A stretch of DNA of 14,452 nucleotides from Gemmataceae bacterium (GTDB lineage: Bacteria; Planctomycetota; Planctomycetia; Gemmatales; Gemmataceae), in contig JADLBT010000137.1 in NCBI GenBank assembly GCA_020847555.1, positions 1 through 14,452 of the forward strand, read 5' to 3'. Shown here in pieces: positions 8,552 through 14,452 of the stretch (positions are counted from its first letter, which is position 1; each line of letters opens with the position of its first letter). The notes beneath the pieces are model-generated. The model ran no database searches. It saw only the letters and a program-made list of their open reading frames with translations, and was not told the DNA's origin. The position numbers and the translations under genes are program-made.

Positions 8552-9946
8552 TTAGCGCCAAGGCCGGGGAGCCGCCGTCAGGCCGAGCAGCGCCGCCACG
8601 CCCTCCGGGTTGGAGGCGAAGTGGAGGTGGGCATACCCCGCCAGCAGCCCGCCCGCGGTGAAGCCGTCCGGTTTCGGCTCCTCGCTCTCACGCTCCAGCA
8701 GGGCAGCGGGCTGCAGCGGAGCAAGCGGTTCCAGTCGTGAGTAGTGGTATTCATGTCCCCGTACCTCGGTCCCGGGTGGGCCGAGCAGCGTTACCGCGCT
8801 CGCGCGCCAGGTAGCGTAGCCCAGCGCTGCCAGCCGCTTCTGCATCACAGTCCGTGCCGGGAGCAGGTCGAGCATCGGGAACGCGCGGCCTGCCGCGTCC
8901 ACCAGCTCACGACAGCAGTACATCAACCCGCCACACTCGGCGTAGATGTGTCCCCCGCGCCGGTGGTACGCGCGCAGGCTGTCGCGCAGCGACACCTTCT
9001 CGGCCAGCGCTGCCGCGTGCAACTCGGGATAACCGCCGCCCAGGTAGACCAGATCGACACCCGCCGGCAGTTCGGCGTCGGCCAGCGGCGAGAAGAAGAC
9101 CAGGTCCGCGCCCGCCGCGCGCAGCAGGTCGAGGTTGTCCTCGTAGTAGAAACAGAAGGCCGCATCGCGCGCCACCGCCACGCGCCGGCGCGCAGTCCCT
9201 TCGGCCGCCTGCGGCTTCGCGGCGAGGTCCGGGGATTCGCCAGGCCGCAACCGGCCGGGGATCTCGCTCAGGCGCAGCAGGGCGTCCACGTCCACGGTGG
9301 CCGCGAAGGCTCGCGCCAGGTCGTCCAGCGTCGGCCCCGTTGCCCCGTCGAGGTCGTCGCGCGTAACCAGCCCGAGGTGGCGCGCGGGGATGTGCCACGC
9401 GGGCCGGCGCGGCAGCCAGCCGACCGGCTCGACAGGCGTGTGTCGGCGGATCGCAGGGGCGAGGTGGGCGTAGTGCTTCGGCCCGGCGACGCGGTTGCAC
9501 AGGACCGCCGCCACGCACACGCCCGGATCGAGTTCCGCGAACCCCTTGACCACCGCCGCCACCGACGCGGCCATCGCGGCGGCGTCCACAACGAGTAGCA
9601 CCGGGGCGTCGAGCAGTTTCGCCAGGTGTGCCGTGCTGCCGCGCGGGTCGGCGGCGGAACGGCCGTCGAACAGGCCCATCACGCCCTCGATGACGCTCAC
9701 GTCGGCCCCGGCCGAGGCGCGGCCGAAGCAGGCGCGAACCGTGTCATCGGTGAGCATCCAGGTGTCGAGGTTGCGCGACGGGCGACCGCAGACGGCGGTG
9801 TGATGGCCCGGATCGATGAAGTCGGGGCCGACCTTGAACGGCTGCACGGTCAGGCCGCGCCGGCGCAGCGCCGCCATCAGGGCGAGGGCGACCGTCGTCT
9901 TGCCGACGCCGCTGTGCGTCCCCGCGATGATGAGCCTGCGCCCCAT
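8552..9946 (-). CDS. cobB: Cobyrinate a,c-diamide synthase (CobB/CbiA)
   Basis: This 464-residue cytoplasmic enzyme amidates the a and c side chains of cobyrinic or hydrogenobyrinic acid in cobalamin synthesis, using ATP and glutamine. The N-terminal synthetase half has the P-loop GTHSGVGKTT at 9-18, KVGPDFIDPGHH and EGVMGLFDG. The C-terminal half is a class I glutamine amidotransferase: GGGYPELHA, then AECGGLMY with the nucleophile Cys338, RGHEYHY at about 396-402, and the probable catalytic His in YAHLHF at about 438-443. Length and motifs are complete. I chose the ATG at 9946 because AGGAG (minus strand, 9952-9956) lies 5 nt upstream and the P-loop begins 8 residues later. The frame runs on to 10099 but that part passes through a hairpin repeat. 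No other cobalamin gene is near, and the CobB and CbiA (aerobic or anaerobic route) types cannot be told apart here. Confidence 0.93.
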   Translation of the reverse strand: MGRRLIIAGTHSGVGKTTVALALMAALRRRGLTVQPFKVGPDFIDPGHHTAVCGRPSRNLDTWMLTDDTVRACFGRASAGADVSVIEGVMGLFDGRSAADPRGSTAHLAKLLDAPVLLVVDAAAMAASVAAVVKGFAELDPGVCVAAVLCNRVAGPKHYAHLAPAIRRHTPVEPVGWLPRRPAWHIPARHLGLVTRDDLDGATGPTLDDLARAFAATVDVDALLRLSEIPGRLRPGESPDLAAKPQAAEGTARRRVAVARDAAFCFYYEDNLDLLRAAGADLVFFSPLADAELPAGVDLVYLGGGYPELHAAALAEKVSLRDSLRAYHRRGGHIYAECGGLMYCCRELVDAAGRAFPMLDLLPARTVMQKRLAALGYATWRASAVTLLGPPGTEVRGHEYHYSRLEPLAPLQPAALLERESEEPKPDGFTAGGLLAGYAHLHFASNPEGVAALLGLTAAPRPWR

Positions 9947-9985
9947 GAAGTCTCCTGCCTCAATCGCCCTGGCCATTCTCCGTGC

Positions 9986-10095
9986 CGCTTGCGGCTTGAA
10001 AGCGGTTCGAAAACCTGCCGACCAGCCCCAAGCGCCAGCGCGGAGCCGCCCCGTGCTGGCGCCTGGGGCTAGCAACCACTTCTTGGCCGCAAGCG
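9986..10095. repeat. Inverted 10-mer pair flanking the large hairpin
   Basis: CGCTTGCGGC at 9986-9995 and its exact reverse complement GCCGCAAGCG at 10086-10095 bracket the hairpin at 10024-10070. The left copy is also part of a small local hairpin (GCCGC TT GCGGC, 9984-9995). The nested symmetry suggests one composite intergenic element. Confidence 0.5.
10024..10070. repeat. Large REP-like hairpin between the bat operon and cobB
   Basis: AGCCCCA (10024-10030) pairs with TGGGGCT (10064-10070), and GCGCCAGC (10032-10039) pairs with GCTGGCGC (10055-10062), with one A/C mismatch between the two helices. Inside, G-T, C-G, G-C and G-C pairs extend the stem towards a loop of about 7 nt. It lies between the BatE-like stop (10109) and the cobB start (9946), both on the minus strand. 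From memory, 'GCGCCAGC...GCTGGCGC' hairpins ending in AGCCCC/GGGGCT are abundant between planctomycete genes. It has no adjoining T tract. Confidence 0.75.
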
Positions 10096-10108
10096 ACACG
10101 GGGAAAAG

Positions 10109-10924
10109 TCAGTTCTCGACGAGGACGGCGGGCGCCGGCACCCAGCCGACCTCTCCGCCGGGCAGCTGGATCTGGAGCCAGCCGCCGCGCCGGTGCCGCA
10201 GTCCAGCCTCCATGCCGCGGTTCAGCTGCGGCATGGTCGGGTGTTCCGGATACGTCGGCCCGTTGCCGCGCCGCAGACTGACGCCGTCGGCCGTGAGCAC
10301 CACGATCGGATACCGATCCACGCTCGCGGCGCGCCACCGCAGGTATATCCACAGCCCGCCCGCGACGAGTCCCAGTGTCAGCAGCAACCCCGCCCAGCCC
10401 AGGAGATGCGGGCGGGCCGCGGTCAGCGTCCGCGCGGCGCAGCACCACGCCAGAGCGTAGAGGCCCAGGCCCGTTGCCAGAAACAGGCTGCCCCCGACGC
10501 GCGGCAGCCACGACGGCCAGGGCTCGTCGTTGGGACGGCCGCCTCGGGCCGGGCCGGGGTAGTGGACCTGATCGCGGGCGTATTCGAGTTCGACGTGCAG
10601 TCCGCGGTCCTGCGGGGCGCAGCGCAGCCCGCGCCGGTAGGCCAGCACCGCTTCCGGCAGTCGGTCGGCGAGCAGGCTGGCGCGGCCGAGGTTGCGGTAC
10701 AGGTCCGCATTGTCGGCGCCGCGCCGCCGCAACTGCTCGTACAGATCCGCCGCCCGCGCGAAGAGGGGCCGGGCCTGCTCCTGGTTGGTCCGCACCACCA
10801 CGCCTTGCCGGAACGCCTCCTCCGCCCGGCGCAGCAGTTCCTCGTCGGACAGGAGCACGCGATCGCCCACACTTGCCGTCGTGAGCGCCAGGACGAGCCC
10901 GGTGATCAGCCGCGCGGCGAACAC
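10109..10924 (-). CDS. BatE-like protein: TPR region, two membrane helices, C-terminal SH3 domain
   Basis: The 271-residue protein begins with a signal-like hydrophobic stretch (about 4-19). TPR-type helices at about 28-112 follow, with ADLYRNLGRASLLADRLPEAVLAYRRGL as the clearest repeat. Two membrane helices are at about 143-165 and 173-195, and a bacterial SH3-like domain is at about 207-271 (ADGVSLRRGNGPTY, then GGWLQIQLPGGEVGWV). TPR plus two TM plus SH3 is the BatE layout, the last gene of the Bacteroides aerotolerance set. TPR and SH3 parts probably face the periplasm and bind partner proteins or cell wall. The start is a GTG at 10924: GGAGG (minus strand, 10932-10936) is 7 nt upstream and the signal begins there. 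It overlaps the BatD-like gene by 19 nt, implying coupled translation. Longer in-frame extensions run inside the BatD-like gene and are rejected. Confidence 0.82.
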   Translation of the reverse strand: MFAARLITGLVLALTTASVGDRVLLSDEELLRRAEEAFRQGVVVRTNQEQARPLFARAADLYEQLRRRGADNADLYRNLGRASLLADRLPEAVLAYRRGLRCAPQDRGLHVELEYARDQVHYPGPARGGRPNDEPWPSWLPRVGGSLFLATGLGLYALAWCCAARTLTAARPHLLGWAGLLLTLGLVAGGLWIYLRWRAASVDRYPIVVLTADGVSLRRGNGPTYPEHPTMPQLNRGMEAGLRHRRGGWLQIQLPGGEVGWVPAPAVLVEN

Positions 10925-11940
10925 AGTTCGACCTCCAGGGCGCGGATGACTGCCGCCGCCTCGGCGGGCAAGGCAGGGGCGGCGGCGTGGGTCGGGGCAA
11001 AGCGGGCGGCATCGCAGGTCCGGAACAACCCGGCAACCCGGTCTGCGAGTGTGGACGACAGCCCCGCGCGACGCAGATGAGCGATGACCTCGGCCGGAGT
11101 CGGTTCGGCAGCGCGCAGGCCGAGTCGCTGGTGCAGGTAGACGGCGACGGCATCGGCGGTCTGCGCCGGCGGGTTGTCCAGGCCGGGGGCCAGGAGCGCC
11201 GCCAGCGCCTCGCGCGCAACGCGGCTGGCGAGCCGCCGCCGGGTTCCAGCCGCCGCCGGGTGCCGCACGCGCCAGACGACGTACCACGCGCCGCAGAGCA
11301 GCGGCGGTCCCACCAGCAGGACGACCAGCCACACCGGCGACAGGCCGTCGCCCCCGCGCGCCAGCACCGCACCGCCCGTCGCGATCTCGAAGAAGCGGTC
11401 CGGCGCCTGGAGCGTCCGCGGCTGCTGGCCCGGCGTGGCTGCGAGGGGGCGCGGGCTGACCTTCAGAACGATGGTCTCGCGCGTGCTCCGCGGCGCGTAC
11501 TGGCGGCGGGTCGGGTCGTAGTAGACGAACTGGAATCGGGGAACCCGAACCGCGCCCGTGTGCTTCGGCCGAAGCCGCCAGGCGAACTCCCAGGCGCTCT
11601 CGGCCGGAAGGTGCCGGTCCTGCTCCGGCGCGGCCTGAACGTAGAAATCCTCCTCGATCTCCTTCGGGAGCAGGCGCAGGTTCGCGCGCTCGGGCTGCTG
11701 CCCCTTCGGCCCGGACCCGCTGATACGGACGATCAGGGTGACCGGATCCTCGACAACCACCTCGGTCGGAGTAACCCGGTAGCTGATGCGGTAGGCGCCG
11801 ACGGCGCCGCTGAAGTTCGACGGGCGGCCGACCGCCGGGGGCTCAACGGGCGTCTCGGCGACGGCGCGGTCCGAGCGATGCGGCGCCAGCGTCAGGGCGA
11901 GCGCTGCGAGGATGATCGGGGGCAGGCGTGCGTTCTTCAC
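10906..11940 (-). CDS. BatD-like membrane protein (oxygen tolerance family)
   Basis: This 344-residue protein starts with a signal peptide (hydrophobic 8-19). An external beta-rich region follows, with the BatD-type opening FSGAVGAYRISYRVTPTEV at about 43-61 and EDPVTLIVRISGSG at 64-77. One membrane helix is at about 202-224 (SPVWLVVLLVGPPLLCGAWY), then a basic stop-transfer run and a cytoplasmic helical tail of about 115 residues. BatD proteins are thought to be part of an envelope complex with the VWA proteins BatA and BatB. The start is GTG at 11940; a GGTGAG site (minus strand, 11946-11951) is 5 nt upstream and the signal peptide fits. The gap to the preceding TPR gene is 6 nt and the next gene overlaps the end by 19 nt, so it is embedded in an operon. 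It is shorter than some BatD proteins, which carry more external repeats. Confidence 0.82.
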   Translation of the reverse strand: MKNARLPPIILAALALTLAPHRSDRAVAETPVEPPAVGRPSNFSGAVGAYRISYRVTPTEVVVEDPVTLIVRISGSGPKGQQPERANLRLLPKEIEEDFYVQAAPEQDRHLPAESAWEFAWRLRPKHTGAVRVPRFQFVYYDPTRRQYAPRSTRETIVLKVSPRPLAATPGQQPRTLQAPDRFFEIATGGAVLARGGDGLSPVWLVVLLVGPPLLCGAWYVVWRVRHPAAAGTRRRLASRVAREALAALLAPGLDNPPAQTADAVAVYLHQRLGLRAAEPTPAEVIAHLRRAGLSSTLADRVAGLFRTCDAARFAPTHAAAPALPAEAAAVIRALEVELCSPRG

Positions 11941-11946
11941 TTGCGC

Positions 11947-12771
11947 TCACCAGTCCTTCACGCCCGGGAAGGTGCGCGGCAGTACAAGGCGCTGGTCGCG
12001 CTGCTCGCGGGCCACGCGCCGCGCCACCCGTTCCAGGTAGGCGGCCATGTCGCGCGGATCCAACGGCTGCAACTCCTCGTCGTCCGGCAGCGGCCGAAGG
12101 TTGCCCTTCCCCGCGATCTGCTCCTGTGTCGCGACGGCCTTTTTCTGATCCTTGGCGGCGTCCGGCGACAGCGGCTGCCCCTTGCCCATCGGCGAACCCT
12201 TCTCGCCCTCGCTCGGCTCGCCGGGCTGCCGGTCGTCGGACTTTCCTTGCTGGGGCTCCGCGCCGTCCTTGGGCGGCGGGGCGGCGTCGTTCGGAGAGGC
12301 CTTCGCCCTGGCCCAGAGCAGCCGCGCCAACTCGAGGTTGTACGCCGCCTGCGCCGCCAACTCGGGGTCGGCCGCCGCGCGCCGACACTGACGCAGGCAG
12401 CGCACCGCCAGCTCGAGCGCCCGGGCGTCCTTGCCGTCCGCAACGTGGATCAGGCTCGTCCCCAGGTCGTACAGCGCCCGCGCCCGCCGCGGACCCGGCG
12501 CCGCAGCGTCGTCCAGGCACCGGCGGTAGCACTGCTCGGCCTCGCGAAAGCGTCCCAGTCGGTACAGGACGGCCGCCTTGTTGAACGCCACCAGTCCCGG
12601 GTCGGGCGCCAGTTCCTCGGCACGCTCGTAGCAGGCCAGCGCGGCGGCGAACTCCCTGCGTGCGAACGCCGCCTCACCCCGGCGCAGGAGTTCCTCGACG
12701 TCGCGGGGCGAGGCGGCGCCGAGTGCCAGCAGGGTCAGTGTCAGGATCCACAGGGCGCCTTGCCGGGTCAT
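11947..12771 (-). CDS. BatC-like TPR protein with charged low-complexity linker
   Basis: The 274-residue protein has a signal-like hydrophobic start (about 5-20). TPR repeats at about 23-155 follow: ELLRRGEAAFARREFAAALA, then GLVAFNKAAVLYRLGRFREA and RARALYDLGTSLIHVADGKDA. A Pro/Gln/Lys/Asp-rich linker spans about 158-215 and a short conserved-looking tail about 238-274 (AAYLERVARRVAREQ, ending in GVKDW). The TPR part probably scaffolds the two VWA proteins at the outer face of the membrane. The ATG at 12771 has GGAGG (minus strand, 12779-12783) 7 nt upstream and overlaps the stop of the VWA gene by ATGA. Longer in-frame extensions to 13173 lie inside that gene and are rejected. Confidence 0.82.
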   Translation of the reverse strand: MTRQGALWILTLTLLALGAASPRDVEELLRRGEAAFARREFAAALACYERAEELAPDPGLVAFNKAAVLYRLGRFREAEQCYRRCLDDAAAPGPRRARALYDLGTSLIHVADGKDARALELAVRCLRQCRRAAADPELAAQAAYNLELARLLWARAKASPNDAAPPPKDGAEPQQGKSDDRQPGEPSEGEKGSPMGKGQPLSPDAAKDQKKAVATQEQIAGKGNLRPLPDDEELQPLDPRDMAAYLERVARRVAREQRDQRLVLPRTFPGVKDW

Positions 12772-13859
12772 GGTCGTTCCTCCGCTTTCGACGGGCCGCC
12801 GCGGCGCGGCAGACCGCCGAGCAGCAGCGCCAACCCCAGCAGGCCCAGCGCCGCCCCGAAGAACCAGGCGTAGCGCGGGCGGTACAGGGCCAGCGGGACG
12901 ACGCGGTCGGCAGTGCGGGCCTTGCCTGCGAGGATCCCCTCGTACAGCGCGCCCGGCGGCAGGTCGTAGGTCCGCCCGGCGAAGTAGGCCGCGTCGGTCC
13001 GGCGGGCGATCTCGCGCAGGGGGCGCTCCTCCAGGCGCGTGCGAACCTCCTCGCCATTGTAGCGCAGGACGCCTTCCGGGTCCGGGATGGACCAGCCGGT
13101 TTGCGGGTCGCCGACGCCCAGGCAGTACACGGGGATGCCCCGCGCCTTCGCCGCCGCGGCCCCCTCCGCCCACTCCTCGTCGGCGGCCGGGTCGTCGCCG
13201 TCGGACACGACGAGGACATCCTGATACCCCTCGCCGTCCGTGTCGTGCGCCGCCAGCGCCAGCCGCAGGGCGGCACCGAGGCGCGTGCCGGACGGGTAGC
13301 CTTCGGGGGCGGGCCGCAGGTCGGGGTGCAGGTTGGCCGCGTCCTGCTGGCGGACCGCGTCGCGGAAGTGGTCGTAGTCGTGGGTCAGCGGACAGACCAG
13401 CCTCGCCCGGGCGGCAAAGGTCACCAGCGCAACGCGGTGGCCGCCGCGCCGCTCCAGTGCGTCAGCCAGGTTGAACAGAGCCCGGCGGGCGCGCTCCTGA
13501 CGGCTGGGCTGCTCGGCGAGCATGCTGCGACTCAGGTCGAGGACAACCACCAGATCGCGGCCGGACGCGGTACGCTGCGCCGCGTCCGGCCCCCAGCGCG
13601 GGGCGGCCACCCCGACGACCAGTGCCGTCAGCCCGCTGCTCCAGCACAGCGCCTGCAACGTGCGCCACCCGCGTGCCGGGGTGGTCAGGGCGCGCAGCGC
13701 GAGCCCGCTCCCCAGCCGGCGCAGGTCGCGCCGCCGCCGCAACCACGCGCGCACGCCCAGCACCCACAGCACGGGCATGGCTGCCATCAGCCACAGCCCC
13801 GCCGGCCAGGCGAGCCGCGTCATCGGTCCGTCGGTCAGCCAGTCGAACATCTTCTTCAA
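12768..13859 (-). CDS. BatB-like membrane VWA-domain protein
   Basis: This 363-residue protein has two N-terminal membrane helices (about 17-36 and 69-86), a von Willebrand factor A domain (about 100-310) and a C-terminal helix (about 330-350), the BatA/BatB layout. The metal-binding MIDAS site is complete: DLSRS (D108, S110, S112), GTRLGAAL (T192) and VVSDGDD (D220), so Mg2+/Ca2+-dependent partner binding is likely. The start is uncertain. TTG at 13859 has AGGGG (minus strand, 13868-13872) 8 nt upstream. The ATG at 13850, three codons later, lacks a properly spaced site; a stop codon upstream leaves only these two. The previous VWA gene ends 36 nt upstream and the next TPR gene overlaps by ATGA. 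In Bat operons these proteins often follow MoxR and DUF58 genes, which would lie outside this window. Confidence 0.87.
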   Translation of the reverse strand: MKKMFDWLTDGPMTRLAWPAGLWLMAAMPVLWVLGVRAWLRRRRDLRRLGSGLALRALTTPARGWRTLQALCWSSGLTALVVGVAAPRWGPDAAQRTASGRDLVVVLDLSRSMLAEQPSRQERARRALFNLADALERRGGHRVALVTFAARARLVCPLTHDYDHFRDAVRQQDAANLHPDLRPAPEGYPSGTRLGAALRLALAAHDTDGEGYQDVLVVSDGDDPAADEEWAEGAAAAKARGIPVYCLGVGDPQTGWSIPDPEGVLRYNGEEVRTRLEERPLREIARRTDAAYFAGRTYDLPPGALYEGILAGKARTADRVVPLALYRPRYAWFFGAALGLLGLALLLGGLPRRGGPSKAEERP

Positions 13860-13895
13860 GGGGCTGGCCCCTGCACTGGTCCCTCAGCCCCTCCC

Positions 13896-14452
13896 TCACG
13901 GTATTCGCCGCCACCACGTCAGGTCCAGCGTCTGGGCCGTCACGAGCAGGACGAACGACGCCAGCCCGAACCACACATATCCCTCGGCGTAACGCCGATA
14001 CTCGAAGCTCACGATCTCCGTTCGCTCCAGCCGATCGATCTGGCCGCACACGCCCAGAAGCGCCTTCGTGTCGTGGGCGGCGAAGTAACGCCCGTTCGTC
14101 ATCCGGGCCACTTCCTGGAGGATCTTCCGGGCTTTCAGCCGGTCGCTCGCGGAGGTGTCGGGCGGCTCACCGTTGGCGGCCGCCTTCGCCGGGACGTCGC
14201 CGCCGGCATCAATGGTGTAGACCGGCACGCCCAGGTTGCCCGCGAGCTGCGCTGCCTGGCGCGGTTTCAGAGCAGGGGCGGCGACGTTGTGCTCGCCGTC
14301 GGTCACCAGCACCACGATCTTGCGACGCGGACCAGCGGCGCGCAGCCGATGCAGACCCCACGCGATCGCGTCGCCGATGTTCGTCCGCCCCTCCTCCGGC
14401 AACGTGCGCGGCTCCTCGGCGTCGAGCAGTTGCAACAGACTGCCGTGGCTCA
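13896..14452 (-). CDS. BatA-like membrane VWA-domain protein, 5' end outside the window
   Basis: Only the C-terminal 185 or so codons are present; the frame stays open to the window end. The first TTG at 14435 is inside the VWA domain and is not a start. Visible parts are the second half of a VWA domain: TNIGDAIAWGLHRL, which carries the MIDAS threonine, and VVLVTDGEHNV, with the MIDAS aspartate. A loop of Ala, Asp and Gly residues follows, then RMTNGRYFAAHDTKAL and a C-terminal membrane helix near the end (about WFGLASFVLLVTAQTL). The DxSxS part lies upstream, outside the window. Its place ahead of the BatB-like gene and the shared layout make it BatA-like. The stop at 13896-13898 is 36 nt before the next gene. 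Confidence 0.85.
   Translation of the reverse strand, partial: SHGSLLQLLDAEEPRTLPEEGRTNIGDAIAWGLHRLRAAGPRRKIVVLVTDGEHNVAAPALKPRQAAQLAGNLGVPVYTIDAGGDVPAKAAANGEPPDTSASDRLKARKILQEVARMTNGRYFAAHDTKALLGVCGQIDRLERTEIVSFEYRRYAEGYVWFGLASFVLLVTAQTLDLTWWRRIP

Noticed and set aside
10004..10015. GGTTCGAAAACC, resembling a tRNA T-arm
   Set aside because: The stem is only 4 bp and there is no acceptor stem, anticodon arm or CCA around it on either strand.
9947..10099. N-terminal extension of cobB to 10099
   Set aside because: The extra residues are translated from the REP-like hairpin, while the ATG at 9946 has a good ribosome site and begins just before the P-loop.
10987..12873. 628-codon plus-strand open frame across the BatD-like and TPR genes
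   Set aside because: Composition is Arg/Gln/Gly-rich and repeats no known fold; the opposite strand encodes two recognisable proteins with ribosome sites.
13860..13871. GGGG-CTGG-CCCC mini hairpin ahead of the BatB-like gene
   Set aside because: Four base pairs only, and it is explained by the ribosome-site region; no evidence that it is regulatory.

Overview
The window is GC-rich, densely coded chromosomal DNA. It most likely comes from a planctomycete, perhaps Gemmata-like. The reasons are a secreted DUF1080 (3-keto-disaccharide hydrolase-type) protein, a Bat-type VWA/TPR operon, a long PrkA with a Cys-rich insertion, and several long hairpin repeats between genes of a kind I associate with planctomycete genomes. 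This is inference from gene content; there is no rRNA or marker gene to confirm it. I found no tRNA, rRNA, CRISPR array, transposase or phage gene.

Layout. (1) 1-37: tail of an intergenic region with a short GCAAAG-type dispersed repeat. (2) 38-2077, minus: prkA, an AAA+ 'serine protein kinase'. (3) 2078-2830: about 750 bp with no convincing gene. (4) 2831-4240, plus: a secreted protein of unknown function that looks like a zinc metallopeptidase whose HExxH motif has become RExxR. (5) 4304-6904, plus: a three-gene acyl-CoA-type catabolic cassette, with the AtuA large domain, a separate small AtuA ferredoxin-fold subunit, and a crotonase-family hydratase joined to it by an ATGA overlap. It ends at a strong intrinsic terminator set inside a larger inverted repeat. 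(6) 6971-7471, minus: a small Gln-rich, probably coiled-coil protein of unknown function. (7) 7472-7767: a divergent promoter region. (8) 7768-8472, plus: the secreted DUF1080 protein. (9) 8492-8535: a perfect 15-bp stem between convergent genes. (10) 8552-9946, minus: a lone cobyrinate a,c-diamide synthase (cobB/cbiA). (11) 9947-10108: an interval carrying a large REP-like hairpin. (12) 10109-14452, minus: five tightly packed genes in the order VWA (cut by the window end), VWA, TPR, BatD-like, TPR/two-TM/SH3. This is a batA-batB-batC-batD-batE-like operon.

How the genes work together. The Bat genes are coupled by overlaps (4 nt and 19 nt) and a 6-nt gap, and probably form one inner-membrane and periplasm-facing complex. 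VWA proteins carry metal-dependent (MIDAS) adhesion sites, TPR proteins act as scaffolds, and BatD is a single-pass protein with a large external domain. The AtuA/crotonase genes are probably one transcript acting on a branched or isoprenoid-type acyl-CoA; the substrate cannot be read from the sequence. prkA, cobB and the DUF1080 gene look like single-gene units.

The points most worth following up are the degenerate peptidase at 2831-4240, the nested 72-nt inverted repeat at 6899-6970 that includes one stop codon and abuts the other, the SH3-tipped BatE-like protein, and the dispersed hairpin elements at 8492-8535 and 10024-10070. I saw no clear evidence of a wholly new multi-gene system.
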